Positions 9,187 to 18,503 of a stretch of DNA of 64,000 bases are shown here, one piece after another. Position numbers and translations under genes: made by a program. Position 1 is the first letter of the stretch; every line of letters begins with the position of its first letter. This stretch comes from Gammaproteobacteria bacterium UBA5078 (GTDB lineage: Bacteria; Pseudomonadota; Gammaproteobacteria; Pseudomonadales; Pseudohongiellaceae): the NCBI GenBank assembly GCA_002416505.1, contig DIAM01000020.1, positions 189,638 to 253,637 on the forward strand, read 5' to 3'. The notes beneath the pieces are model-generated. The model saw only the letters and a program-made list of their open reading frames with translations, was not told where the DNA came from and did no database searches.

Positions 9187-10827
9187 ATGACAAGCCCAAG
9201 CCGCAGTAGAGCATGGCAAAAACTCGCCTCTCATTATCTTAATTTGCACCAAACTGGCACCACCATCGCCACCCTGTTTAAGGCGGACAAAGAGCGCTTC
9301 GCGCACTACCAAGTCAGCCTCGAGGGCGTATTCTTGGACTATTCCAAGAGTCTCGCCGATGCGCAGACTATGCAATTGCTCCGCAACCTCGCCGAGGAGG
9401 CGGGTTTGGCTGAGGCCATAAATGCCATGTATAGCGGCGCGAAGATCAATGTGACCGAGGACAGGCCCGCTCTGCACGTCGCGCTACGCACTCCCCTAGA
9501 CACTATAGACCCCGCCCTAAACAAGGCCGTGGCGGACACGATGGCGCAGATGGAAGCCTTTGTCGCACGCGTCCACAGCGGCGCCTGGACGGGATTTAGT
9601 GGTAAAGCGATAGCAACCGTAGTCAACATCGGCATCGGCGGCTCCGACCTTGGGCCGGCCATGGTGACCGAGGCGCTGCAACGCTGGCAACTCCCGCAGA
9701 TCACGACTCACTTCGTGTCCAATGTCGATCCCGCGCACATGCGCAGCACGTTAGCGAGGCTGAACCCGGAGACGACCCTATTCGTCATCGCCTCTAAATC
9801 TTTCAATACCCTAGAGACGCATCAGAATGCTGGCCTGGCAAGGCGCTGGTATCTAGACAATGGAGGAGATGAGGCGCAGATCGCGCAGCACTTCGTCGCG
9901 GTCTCTGCCAATGTCGCCAAGGCCAAGGCCTTCGGCATAGCGCAAGAGAATATCTTCCCCTTATGGGATTGGGTCGGCGGGCGCTATTCGCTGTGGTCCG
10001 CCATCGGCCTGCCCATCGCGCTTAGCGTCGGCATGGAGCAATTTCGCGCGCTACTCAAGGGTGCGCGGATCGTGGATGAACACTTCCGCGACGCGCCCTT
10101 CGAGCGCAATATTCCTGTGCTTATGGGGCTCTTCAGCGTCTGGTATGGCGGCTTCGTCGGCGCGACCAGTCAGGCCATCCTGCCCTATAGCCAAGAATTA
10201 CACCTGTTCCCCGCCTTCCTACAACAACTTGAGATGGAGAGCCTTGGTAAGTCGGTCGAGGTCGATGGTAATCGGCTGCTAGTACCCAGCGGGCCTATAG
10301 TTTGGGGTAGCGCGGGCACTAACGGCCAACACTCCTTCCACCAACTCCTGCATCAGGGCACGCACTATATCCCTGCGGATTTCATCGGCATCGTCAAGAC
10401 CGCCTTCCCCGCAGATGCAGATCAGCACGCGCATTTGCTCGCCAATTGCTTCAGCCAGAGCCAGGCGCTCATGCAGGGCAAATCGCAGCGTCAGGCCTAC
10501 ACCGAACTGCTGGAGCAAGGCATGAAGGAGGGCCCCGCCTATGAATTGGCGAAGCACAAGGTGATTCCCGGCAACAAGCCGAGCAATACGCTCCTGCTCG
10601 ACGAGCTAAACGCGCAGACCCTTGGCAGCCTCATCGCCATCTATGAGCACAAGGTCTTCGTGGAGAGTGTGATCTGGCACATTAATGCATTCGATCAATG
10701 GGGGGTCGAGCTAGGCAAGCAACTAGGCGAGACCCTCTATGGGGCACTAACGAGCGAGCAGGACTGTGCGCAGTTCGACTCTTCGACCAATGGCTTGATC
10801 AATCATTGCCGGACCAAAAATGTCTAA
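9187..10827 (+). CDS. pgi: Glucose-6-phosphate isomerase
   Basis: This enzyme interconverts glucose 6-phosphate and fructose 6-phosphate. Family motifs are clear: VNIGIGGSDLGP, ASKSFNTLETHQNA, GRYSLWSAIGLPIA, the AGTNGQHSFHQLLHQGT region with the catalytic His, and the GVELGKQL end. The ATG at 9187 gives 546 residues, the usual family length; upstream codons to 9082 are open but have no family match. It overlaps the next gene by 8 nt, so translation is probably coupled. It supplies fructose 6-phosphate for the GDP-mannose genes at 12.7-16.5 kb. Confidence 0.97.
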   Translation: MTSPSRSRAWQKLASHYLNLHQTGTTIATLFKADKERFAHYQVSLEGVFLDYSKSLADAQTMQLLRNLAEEAGLAEAINAMYSGAKINVTEDRPALHVALRTPLDTIDPALNKAVADTMAQMEAFVARVHSGAWTGFSGKAIATVVNIGIGGSDLGPAMVTEALQRWQLPQITTHFVSNVDPAHMRSTLARLNPETTLFVIASKSFNTLETHQNAGLARRWYLDNGGDEAQIAQHFVAVSANVAKAKAFGIAQENIFPLWDWVGGRYSLWSAIGLPIALSVGMEQFRALLKGARIVDEHFRDAPFERNIPVLMGLFSVWYGGFVGATSQAILPYSQELHLFPAFLQQLEMESLGKSVEVDGNRLLVPSGPIVWGSAGTNGQHSFHQLLHQGTHYIPADFIGIVKTAFPADADQHAHLLANCFSQSQALMQGKSQRQAYTELLEQGMKEGPAYELAKHKVIPGNKPSNTLLLDELNAQTLGSLIAIYEHKVFVESVIWHINAFDQWGVELGKQLGETLYGALTSEQDCAQFDSSTNGLINHCRTKNV

Positions 10828-12235
10828 AGCGCCAGAGAAAACCGTCGTCGGCAGCGAGGAATGGTGCGCGCTGCCACTACTTGGCATTCCCGCCATCAAG
10901 GCGCGGATCGACTCGGGCGCACGCACTACGGCCATACACGCCTTTAACATCAAGTCATTCAAGCGTGGCCTAGTGCCTTGGGTGAGTTTCGAAGTGCACC
11001 CCCTGCAGAATAATCGCCGCACTATTGTACGCTGTGAGGCTAAGGTCTTAGATAAGCGCATGGTCAAGAGCTCTAGCGGCATCGCGGAGAAGCGCTATGT
11101 CATCCAGACTACGCTCGAGTACGGCGCGAAAAGCTGGGAGATCGAAGTCACACTCACCAATCGCGACTCGATGGGCTACCGCATGCTGCTCGGCCGCGAA
11201 GCCATGATCGGACGCATCCTAGTGGATCCCGCGGCAAGCTTCCTCGGCGGAGAGGTGGCCGAGGACACGCTGCAATTCGAGTACGCAGACAGCACCAGTG
11301 AGAAGTCCGGCCTAAATATCGCCCTATTGGCGAGCAACCTCGATCTACCTAGCAATCAGCGCATCATGGAGGCCGCGGAAGAGCGCGGCCACAGCATCAG
11401 CTTCTTCGACGTGAAGCAGTGCTATATGAAATTAGACTCTGAAAACCCCGAGGTGCATTATCGGGGTGGCCTCATTCTCAATAAGCTAGATGCCATCATC
11501 CCGCGCATCAGGCCCGACCTCACATTTTATGGCTGTGCGTTGGTGCGGCAATTCGAGAGCATCGGCTCCTATGCACTGAATACTGCCGAGGCCATCGGCA
11601 ATTCACGCGACAAACTCTATTCTCTGCAACTGCTATTGCGCCATGGCCTGCAGATCCCTACCTCTGGCTTCGCTGACAGCCCCATAGAGACCGAAGAGCT
11701 AATCGATATGGTCAATGGCGCACCGCTAATAGTAAAGCTCCTAGAGGGGCCGCAAGGCCGGGGAGTCGTACTGGCAGAGACTCGCAAGGCGGGCGAGAGC
11801 CTAATCAATGCCTTCAAATCGTTGCAGGCGAATCTTTTAGTGCAGGAGTTTATCAAAGAGGCAGAGGGCAAAGATCTACGCCTGTTCGTCGTCGACGGTA
11901 AAGTCGTCGCCTCGATGCAGCGTCACGCCGTGGCCGGCGATTTCCGCGCCAACCTGCACCGCAATGTCAACGTCTCTACAGTGAAGATTAGCGCGGAGGA
12001 AAAACGCCTAGCCATCAAGGCTGCGCGCGTACTCGGGCTGAAGGTAGCGGGAGTCGACATCATTCGCTCCAACAGAGGCCCGCTGCTGCTCGAGGTAAAC
12101 TCCTCGCCGCGCATAGACGACATCGAGGAAGTCACTGGTAAAAATATAGCGGGTGCGATGATAGGCGCCATAGAACGGCAATTAGGTTGGAAGCGTGAAA
12201 CAGCCTCTCCTATCGAATCAGGGAAGGCAAAATGA
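10820..12235 (+). CDS. RimB-RimK fusion: retropepsin-like zinc protease domain joined to an ATP-grasp ligase
   Basis: The 471-residue protein has two parts. Residues 1-150 match the 'ATP-dependent zinc protease'/RimB family (RIDSGARTTAIHA near residue 30, an aspartyl-protease-like DSGA motif, and GYRMLLGREAMIG). Residues 160-460 are a RimK-type ATP-grasp ligase (LNKLDAIIPRIRPDLTFYG, IVKLLEGPQGRGVVLAE, VQEFIKEAEGKDLRLFVV, LLLEVNSSPRIDDIEEVTG). RimK adds glutamates to the C terminus of ribosomal protein S6, and RimB in Pseudomonas trims such tails. The fusion would join writer and eraser in one chain. It starts inside the end of pgi. Confidence 0.9.
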   Translation: MSKAPEKTVVGSEEWCALPLLGIPAIKARIDSGARTTAIHAFNIKSFKRGLVPWVSFEVHPLQNNRRTIVRCEAKVLDKRMVKSSSGIAEKRYVIQTTLEYGAKSWEIEVTLTNRDSMGYRMLLGREAMIGRILVDPAASFLGGEVAEDTLQFEYADSTSEKSGLNIALLASNLDLPSNQRIMEAAEERGHSISFFDVKQCYMKLDSENPEVHYRGGLILNKLDAIIPRIRPDLTFYGCALVRQFESIGSYALNTAEAIGNSRDKLYSLQLLLRHGLQIPTSGFADSPIETEELIDMVNGAPLIVKLLEGPQGRGVVLAETRKAGESLINAFKSLQANLLVQEFIKEAEGKDLRLFVVDGKVVASMQRHAVAGDFRANLHRNVNVSTVKISAEEKRLAIKAARVLGLKVAGVDIIRSNRGPLLLEVNSSPRIDDIEEVTGKNIAGAMIGAIERQLGWKRETASPIESGKAK

Positions 12236-12721
12236 ATGACGACACCAATCCTGCCAATCCCCGCATGCGGTGAGCGTGACGACATCAGCATGCGTCAAGG
12301 CCAACCTGCAGACATGGAGTGGCTCTATCAGACTTTTAAAATCACCATGCAGAGCTTCATCGCCCAAACTTGGGGCTGGGACGAATTACTGCAGGAGCAT
12401 AGTTTTTATGAGAACCTGCCGGCGAAGAGCTTCGCCATTGCCACACTTGCCGAGCGCGATGTTGGGGCTCTGAATCTGCGTGAGAAAACCGACCATCTGT
12501 GGCTGGAGATGGTACTAGTATTACCGGACTATCAAGGCCGTGGAATTGGTAGGTTCATGCTGGAATATGCCCAGAGGCAGGCGCGTAAGGCGCAGAAACC
12601 TCTGCGCCTTAGCGTGTTAAAACTAAACCCTGCTCACGATTTCTATCAGCACATGGGCTTCGAGCGCAGCGCCGTCGATCAGTGGAGCTATAAGATGCAA
12701 TGGCAGTGCCCGTCACCATAG
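12236..12721 (+). CDS. GNAT family N-acetyltransferase
   Basis: This 161-residue protein has the GNAT acetyl-CoA loop (VLPDYQGRGIGRFMLEYAQ, about residues 97-115) and the late LNPAHDFYQHMGFERS segment. The substrate is unknown. Its ATG directly follows the RimB-RimK stop codon, so the two are translated from one message. An internal ATG (MRQGQPADMEW) could also serve as the start. The context hints at a ribosomal or protein substrate, but this is inference only. It is convergent with manB, 17 nt away. Confidence 0.85.
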   Translation: MTTPILPIPACGERDDISMRQGQPADMEWLYQTFKITMQSFIAQTWGWDELLQEHSFYENLPAKSFAIATLAERDVGALNLREKTDHLWLEMVLVLPDYQGRGIGRFMLEYAQRQARKAQKPLRLSVLKLNPAHDFYQHMGFERSAVDQWSYKMQWQCPSP

Positions 12722-12738
12722 CGACGCGGCACGCCCCC

Positions 12739-14088
12739 TCACTCCATCAGCGCTAACAGCTCATTGGTCTTAGCTTCCATCAAGACCTTGTCCGCTCGCG
12801 ACTCCACATTCAAGCGCACCACCGGCTCGGTATTGGACATGCGCAGATTGAAGCGCCAATCCTCGAAGGTCATGCTGAGGCCGTCGGTGAAATCCATCGC
12901 CTTAGCCGATATCTCGTAACGAGCCTGCACCTTGGCCAGTAGAGCCGCAGGGTCCGCGATCGTCTTATTGATCTCGCCACTGGCCGGGAAGGCCGCCATG
13001 CGCTCCTTCACGAGCTGCGACATCGTCTTGCCAGTCTTACAAATCATCTCTGCAACTAGTAGCCACGGAATCATGCCGCTATCGCAGTAGGCGAAATCAC
13101 GAAAATAATGGTGTGCGCTCATCTCGCCGCCATACACGGCATCCTCGATGCGCATGCGCTCCTTGATGAAGGCATGGCCAGTCTTGCATTGAATCGCCTG
13201 CCCGCCATTGGCCTTGGCAATCTCGATGGTATTCCAAGTCAACCGTGGATCGTGAATGACTTTGGCGCCAGCCTCTTTCTGAAGAAAACTCTCGGCGAGA
13301 AGCCCAACGATATAATAACCCTCTACAAAACTCGCGCTCTCATCGAAGAAGAAGCAGCGATCGAAATCGCCATCCCAGGCGATGCCGATATCGGCCTTGT
13401 TCGCAATAATCGCATCGATGCTCGGTTTTCTATTCTCGATCAACAATGGATTGGGAACCCCGTTAGGGAAATGACCATCGGGCTCGTGATGCACCTTGAT
13501 AAACGTAAATGGTAGGTGTGGCTCCAACAGATCTACTATGGCTCCCGCACCGCCGTTACCGGCATTGACCACTATTCTCATGGGCTTGAGCGCACTCAGG
13601 TCGATATAACTAAGCAGGTGCTCGACATAGGCCGCCTTCGTGTCCTCTTGCGTCAGGGTGCCGCTGCGAGAGGGAGCAGGAAACTTGCCCTGCTCTGCCA
13701 AGTCCTTTATCTCGTTCAGCCCCGTGTCACCACTGATGGGCTTAGAGTCCTCACGCACTAGCTTCATGCCGTTATAGTCTTTGGGATTGTGGCTCGCGGT
13801 GACCACGATGCCGCCACTGGTCTGCAGATGAGAGGTAGCGAAATAGATCTCTTCGGTGCCACATTGGCCTATATCGATGACGTCCACTCCGGAATCTAAT
13901 AAGCCCTGCGTTAGAGCCTTACACAGATCCTGACTGGTCAGGCGAATATCATAGCCCACAACGACATTGCGCGGTTTTAACCACATCGCATAGGCACGCC
14001 CAATACGATAGGCGATCTCCTCGTTGAGTTGGTCGGGAATGCGGCCGCGAATATCATAGGGCTTGAAGCAGTTGATCTGAATTTTCAT
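12739..14088 (-). CDS. manB: Phosphomannomutase (ManB/CpsG type)
   Basis: This 449-residue alpha-D-phosphohexomutase converts mannose 6-phosphate to mannose 1-phosphate. The phosphoserine loop TASHNPKDYNGMKLV, the metal loop DGDFDRCFFFDE, the sugar loop GGEMSAHHYF and the phosphate loop RMSNTEPVVRLNVE are all present. The N terminus (NCFKPYDIRGRIPDQLNEEIAYRIGRAYA, with breaks only in spelling) resembles CpsG rather than AlgC. Activity on glucose phosphate cannot be excluded and would also feed GalU. It is last of three same-strand genes (manC, galU, manB) for nucleotide-sugar supply. Confidence 0.93.
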   Translation of the reverse strand: MKIQINCFKPYDIRGRIPDQLNEEIAYRIGRAYAMWLKPRNVVVGYDIRLTSQDLCKALTQGLLDSGVDVIDIGQCGTEEIYFATSHLQTSGGIVVTASHNPKDYNGMKLVREDSKPISGDTGLNEIKDLAEQGKFPAPSRSGTLTQEDTKAAYVEHLLSYIDLSALKPMRIVVNAGNGGAGAIVDLLEPHLPFTFIKVHHEPDGHFPNGVPNPLLIENRKPSIDAIIANKADIGIAWDGDFDRCFFFDESASFVEGYYIVGLLAESFLQKEAGAKVIHDPRLTWNTIEIAKANGGQAIQCKTGHAFIKERMRIEDAVYGGEMSAHHYFRDFAYCDSGMIPWLLVAEMICKTGKTMSQLVKERMAAFPASGEINKTIADPAALLAKVQARYEISAKAMDFTDGLSMTFEDWRFNLRMSNTEPVVRLNVESRADKVLMEAKTNELLALME

Positions 14089-14117
14089 CGGTGGTCTCAG
14101 TCCTGTAGATGGAGCGC

Positions 14118-14951
14118 CTAGCGCTTTTTGTAGATATGCTCATAGTTGTAATTTGAGGCATCCATGAAGCCTTCGATACTGCCACAATCGAAACGTCGGC
14201 CCTTGAACTTATATGCTAGAACGCCACCGCTCTTCGCCTGAGTCATCAGCGCGTCGGTAATCTGCACCTCACCGTTACGACCTGGCGGAGTGTCGCGAAT
14301 GATGTCGAAGATGTCTGGGGTCAGGATATAGCGCCCGATGATAGCGAGATTGCTCGGTGCGACTTCTGGATCAGGCTTCTCCACCATATTGCTGACTCGG
14401 TACAAGCCTTCCGAAATCTCCTTGCCATCGATGACACCGTATTTATAGGTCTCGTCGCGCGGCACCTCTTCGATGGCGACGATGCTACAACCGTGCTCCT
14501 TATACAAGGCCACCATCTGCGCTAGCACACCAGCATCTTCGGTGACGCAATAGTCATCGGCTAGCACCACAGCGAAGGGCTCATGACCGATCAAGGTCTC
14601 GCCAGTCAAGATGGCATGGCCTAGCCCCTTCATCTCCACTTGGCGGGTATAGGAGAAGGTGCAGTTATCGATGATATAGCGGATGTCTTTAAGAAAGCCT
14701 TCCTTCGAGGTGCCTGCAATCTGATGCTCTAATTCATAGCTAATATCGAAATGATCCTCGATGGCGCGCTTGCCACGACCCGTCACGATCGCGATCTCGC
14801 TCATGCCTGCTGCCATCGCCTCTTCGACGCCATACTGGATCAATGGCTTATTGACCAGAGGCAGCATCTCCTTGGGCATGGATTTGGTCACCGGCAAGAA
14901 ACGCGTGCCGTAGCCCGCAGCAGGAAAAAGGCATTTACGAATTATATCCAT
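14118..14951 (-). CDS. galU: UTP-glucose-1-phosphate uridylyltransferase
   Basis: This 277-residue enzyme makes UDP-glucose from glucose 1-phosphate and UTP. The nucleotide-binding start (CLFPAAGYGTRFLPVTKSMPKE), the VTGRGKRAIEDHFD motif, FAVVLADDYC and the late KFKGRRFDCGSIEGF segment are diagnostic. GAGGAAAG precedes the ATG at a good distance. It sits between manC and manB and probably supplies UDP-glucose for exopolysaccharide or lipopolysaccharide. Confidence 0.96.
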   Translation of the reverse strand: MDIIRKCLFPAAGYGTRFLPVTKSMPKEMLPLVNKPLIQYGVEEAMAAGMSEIAIVTGRGKRAIEDHFDISYELEHQIAGTSKEGFLKDIRYIIDNCTFSYTRQVEMKGLGHAILTGETLIGHEPFAVVLADDYCVTEDAGVLAQMVALYKEHGCSIVAIEEVPRDETYKYGVIDGKEISEGLYRVSNMVEKPDPEVAPSNLAIIGRYILTPDIFDIIRDTPPGRNGEVQITDALMTQAKSGGVLAYKFKGRRFDCGSIEGFMDASNYNYEHIYKKR

Positions 14952-15011
14952 CGGTCACTTTCCTCTATCGATTGCGTTATGCCCAGGGCATGCTCGCAAT
15001 TTGAATTTTTT

Positions 15012-15040
15012 TAGTAGCGATGCAAAGGCATACACTACTA
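15012..15040. repeat. Interrupted inverted repeat at the manC stop codon
   Basis: The sequence reads TAGTAG, CG, ATGC, AAAG, GCAT, ACA, CTACTA, giving two stacked stems of six and four pairs. It includes the manC stop codon. No T-run follows on the minus strand, so it may protect or pause the message rather than terminate it. Confidence 0.5.
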
Positions 15041-16477
15041 GGGTTTCTTCACTCGTCCATAGATATCTTCGAAGCGGACGATATCATCCTCTGCAAGATA
15101 GCTGCCGGTTTGCACCTCGATGAGCTCTACTGGCTCCTCACCAAGGTTCTGTAGCCGGTGTTTGCTGCCCAGCGGGATGAAAGTCGATTCATTTGCTTGC
15201 AAGGTGAACACGCGCTCACCACAGGTGACCGTTGCACTACCTTTGATCACGACCCAGTGCTCTGCCCTATGATGGTGCATTTGCAGGGAAAGCGTGCCGC
15301 CGGGCTTCACGACGATGTGCTTTACCTGATAGCCATCGCCAACGGCGAGCGATTCGTAGCTGCCCCAAGGACGATAGACCAGCACATGGCTGACGCTCTC
15401 TGGCCGCCCCTCCTTCTCTAGTCGCTGTACGATGCGCTTGACCTCCTGCACACGATTGCGGTCGGCGATAAGTATCGCATCGGCGGTCTCCACGATGACC
15501 GCGTTGTCGATGCCGACCGCCGCGATCAGGCGCGAATGGGAGTGGATATAGCTATTGGACACGCCCTCACAAAGCACGTCACCGGTCAGCACATTGCCCT
15601 GCGCGTCCTGAGCCGAGGTCTCCCAGAGAGCATCCCAGGCGCCCAGATCGTTCCATTGCGCATCTAGGGGCAGCACAACGGCGGCGCGCGTATTCTCCAT
15701 GACCGCATAGTCGATGGACTCGGAGCGGCACGCGCCGAACAGCTCTAGCGGCACTCTGCGAAAATCGACATCCGCCTCGAGCTGCGCCACGGCGGCCTGG
15801 CACGCCGCGAGGATATCGGGGGCATGCAACGCCAGCTCTGCGAGATACTGCTGAGCCGTGAACATGAACATGCCACTGTTCCAGTAATAGTCGCCACTGG
15901 CCAAATAGCCTTGAGCCGTCGCAAGCGCGGGCTTCTCGACGAAGCGCTGTACATTGAATCCAGATTCCGCCGGGCTGCCACGCTGAATATAGCCATAGCC
16001 GGTCTCCGGAGCCGTAGGAACAATCCCGAAGGTCACCAGCTTGCCCGCTCGCGCCAAGTGCGCGCCAGTGTCGATTACGGTCCGAAGTGCTTGATGATTG
16101 GGGATCGAATGGTCCGCGGGGAGCACTAATAACACATCTTCTGGCGCGGCCACCAAGGCCGCCAATGCCACCGCAGGCGCGGTGTTACGGCCAATAGGCT
16201 CGAGTAGGATCGTGCCGCGTAGCTCGCCGATCTCAAGCAACTGCTGCGCACATAAGAAGCGATGCTCTTCGTTGCAGATCACCATGGGAGCGCCGAGATC
16301 GGTGACACCGCGAATGCGGGTTAGCGTTGTTTGGAAGAGTGTCTCCCCGCCAGAAGAGGCAATGTCACTACCGGAGGAGGAAGCTGCAAGAGAAGAGAAT
16401 TGTTTGGGATAGAGCTGCCGCGAAACTGGCCAGAGGCGGGATCCGACTCCACCCGCGAGTACTACGGGAATTATCAT
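15038..16477 (-). CDS. manC: Mannose-1-phosphate guanylyltransferase / mannose-6-phosphate isomerase (bifunctional)
   Basis: This 479-residue type II enzyme has an N-terminal guanylyltransferase domain (IIPVVLAGGVGSRLWPVSRQLYPKQ, FVEKP, YYWNSGMFMFTA) and a C-terminal cupin isomerase domain (VYRPWGSYESLAVGDGYQVK, LSLQMHHHRAEHWVV). It turns fructose 6-phosphate into mannose 6-phosphate and, after ManB, mannose 1-phosphate into GDP-mannose. No separate manA is therefore needed. The AGGA before the ATG is well placed. It is first of the manC-galU-manB set. Confidence 0.95.
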   Translation of the reverse strand: MIIPVVLAGGVGSRLWPVSRQLYPKQFSSLAASSSGSDIASSGGETLFQTTLTRIRGVTDLGAPMVICNEEHRFLCAQQLLEIGELRGTILLEPIGRNTAPAVALAALVAAPEDVLLVLPADHSIPNHQALRTVIDTGAHLARAGKLVTFGIVPTAPETGYGYIQRGSPAESGFNVQRFVEKPALATAQGYLASGDYYWNSGMFMFTAQQYLAELALHAPDILAACQAAVAQLEADVDFRRVPLELFGACRSESIDYAVMENTRAAVVLPLDAQWNDLGAWDALWETSAQDAQGNVLTGDVLCEGVSNSYIHSHSRLIAAVGIDNAVIVETADAILIADRNRVQEVKRIVQRLEKEGRPESVSHVLVYRPWGSYESLAVGDGYQVKHIVVKPGGTLSLQMHHHRAEHWVVIKGSATVTCGERVFTLQANESTFIPLGSKHRLQNLGEEPVELIEVQTGSYLAEDDIVRFEDIYGRVKKP

Positions 16478-16609
16478 TTTTGCTTCCTGTTCTACACTGC
16501 CGCAACGCGCGGCTTAGGGCATGTTTCGTCGTTCGACTCGTCCATGTTGCGTTGCCATAGTGTGGCATAAAAGCCACCCATTCGCCGCCCGGCGGAGGCT
16601 CGAAGTGGA

Positions 16610-16649
16610 AAATAATATCGATTATTTGCCTGCACCGCGATAATATCGC
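16610..16649. promoter_or_regulatory. Two inverted repeats upstream of fabA
   Basis: The first (16610-16627) is AAATAAT, four bases, ATTATTT. The second (16637-16649) is GCGAT, AAT, ATCGC. They lie 60-100 nt before the fabA start and differ in base content from the region around them. They could be operators for a fatty-acid regulator, but neither matches a known FabR or DesT site that I can recall. Confidence 0.4.
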
Positions 16650-16709
16650 AGCCTTTGCGAGCCAGCCGGCTCTTTATATCAGCAAATAATGGAAATCTGA
16701 CCCCTATTT

Positions 16710-17234
16710 ATGAATGGCCATATCCGCAAAAGCTCCTACGAACGCAACGAACTATTAGACTGTGGCTATGGCCGCATGTTCGGGCCGGGCAACGCCCGCC
16801 TTCCCGTCGGCAATATGCTGATGATCGACCGCATCGTCGAGATCAACGATAGCGGTGGCGACCATGGCAAGGGCGAGATCATCGCCGAACTCGATATTCG
16901 CCCCGATCTATGGTTCTTCGACTGCCACTTCCCGGAAGACCCAGTCATGCCAGGCTGCCTAGGCTTAGATGCCATGTGGCAATTGGTGGGCTTTTACCTC
17001 GGCTGGCGTGGCAATCTCGGCAAGGGTCGGGCGCTCGGTGCGGGCGAGGTCAAATTCAGTGGCGAGATTCTCCCCACGGCTAAGCTAGTCACTTACAAGC
17101 TATCGCTTACGCGAGTCATTGAGCGGAAGTTGGTGATGGGTATCGCCGATGGTACAGTATCCGTCGACGGGAAAGTGATCTACACAACCAATGGACTGAA
17201 AGTGGGATTATTCACCCCCGAAAGCAGATTCTGA
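16710..17234 (+). CDS. fabA: 3-hydroxydecanoyl-ACP dehydratase/isomerase
   Basis: This 174-residue hot-dog enzyme dehydrates 3-hydroxydecanoyl-ACP and isomerises the product to the cis-3 form, the entry to unsaturated fatty acids. The catalytic His and Asp lie in FDCHFPEDPVMPGCLGLDAM, and RALGAGEVKFSG is also typical. The length fits the family. fabB follows 31 nt downstream, the usual unsaturated fatty-acid pair. Confidence 0.97.
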   Translation: MNGHIRKSSYERNELLDCGYGRMFGPGNARLPVGNMLMIDRIVEINDSGGDHGKGEIIAELDIRPDLWFFDCHFPEDPVMPGCLGLDAMWQLVGFYLGWRGNLGKGRALGAGEVKFSGEILPTAKLVTYKLSLTRVIERKLVMGIADGTVSVDGKVIYTTNGLKVGLFTPESRF

Positions 17235-17265
17235 TCGAACACCATTATCCAGTTAAGAGGTTTTT

Positions 17266-18483
17266 ATGAGACGCGTTGTAGTTACTGGTATCGGGATTGT
17301 TTCCTGTCTGGGGGCAGACAAACAAGCTGTACTGGAGTCATTGCACGAGGGGCGCAGCGGCATCCGCTTCCGACCCGAATACAAGGAAATGGGTCTGCGC
17401 AGCCATATCGCAGGCTGGATCGATCTCGACCTATCGGCACTGATTGATCGCAAGATTCTGCGCTTCATGGGCGATGCCGCCGCATTCGGCTATCTTTCGA
17501 TGGAACAGGCCATCGCGGATGCAGGCCTTAAAGACGACGAAGTCTCCAATTATCGCACCGGCATTATCATGGGTGCAGGCGGCTCTTCATCACAAGACCA
17601 AGTAGAGGCTGCCGACATCCTGAGAACCCAAGGGGTTCGCAAGATTGGCCCCTACCGCGTCACGCGCACGATGGGCAGCACTGTGTCAGCCTGCTTGGCC
17701 ACCCCATTCAAGATCAAGGGCGTCAACTATTCCATCTCCTCAGCATGTGCGACGAGCGCTCACTGCATCGGCAACGCCGTGGAACTGATTCAGCTGGGCA
17801 AACAAGACATGATCTTCGCCGGTGGCGGCGAGGCAGAGCATTGGTCCTTGACCAATATGTTCGATGCGATGGGCGCTCTTTCCACTAAATACAATGAAAC
17901 CCCCGATAAAGCTTCCCGCGCCTTCGACCAGGCCCGAGATGGCTTCGTGATAGCGGGCGGTGGCGCGGTGCTCGTGATCGAAGCGCTCGATCATGCGATC
18001 AAGCGCGGCGCGAAGATCTACGCCGAAATCACGGGCTATGGCGCAACCTCCGACGGCTACGACATGGTATCCCCTGGCGGTGGCGGCGGCGTCCGCGCGA
18101 TGAAGATGGCCTGCGAAACCAGCGGCGGCCCAATCGATTACATCAACGCCCATGGCACCAGCACACCGGCCGGGGACATATCCGAGATGCGTGCGGTCAA
18201 GGAAGTATTCGGCGATAACTGCCCAATCATCAACTCCACCAAGTCGCTCAGCGGTCACTCGCTTGGCGCCGCGGGAGCACAAGAGGCGATATACAGCCTG
18301 CTGATGATGGAGAACAACTTCATCTGTGCGGCGGCAAACCTCGAGAATCCCGACGAGGAAGCGGCAGGGCTCAATATCCCGCAAACGCGCATCGACAATA
18401 TTAAGCTCGACCGCATCCTGTCCAACAGCTTCGGCTTTGGCGGAACGAATGCGAGCTTGGTTTTCGAGCGTTACCAACAATAA
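17266..18483 (+). CDS. fabB: 3-oxoacyl-ACP synthase I
   Basis: This 405-residue ketosynthase elongates cis-3-decenoyl-ACP and other chains. The catalytic Cys is in YSISSACATSAHCIG; the two His residues are in NAHGTSTPAGD and KSLSGHSLGAAGAQE; the end holds SNSFGFGGTNASLVF. AAGAGG lies upstream of the ATG. It pairs with fabA for unsaturated fatty-acid synthesis. Confidence 0.97.
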   Translation: MRRVVVTGIGIVSCLGADKQAVLESLHEGRSGIRFRPEYKEMGLRSHIAGWIDLDLSALIDRKILRFMGDAAAFGYLSMEQAIADAGLKDDEVSNYRTGIIMGAGGSSSQDQVEAADILRTQGVRKIGPYRVTRTMGSTVSACLATPFKIKGVNYSISSACATSAHCIGNAVELIQLGKQDMIFAGGGEAEHWSLTNMFDAMGALSTKYNETPDKASRAFDQARDGFVIAGGGAVLVIEALDHAIKRGAKIYAEITGYGATSDGYDMVSPGGGGGVRAMKMACETSGGPIDYINAHGTSTPAGDISEMRAVKEVFGDNCPIINSTKSLSGHSLGAAGAQEAIYSLLMMENNFICAAANLENPDEEAAGLNIPQTRIDNIKLDRILSNSFGFGGTNASLVFERYQQ

Positions 18484-18503
18484 GCGCCGTTCAACGAGGA
18501 TCG

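Noticed and set aside
15012..15040. Possible terminator after manC
   Set aside because: The hairpin is followed by A rather than T residues on the minus strand, so it is listed only as a repeat.
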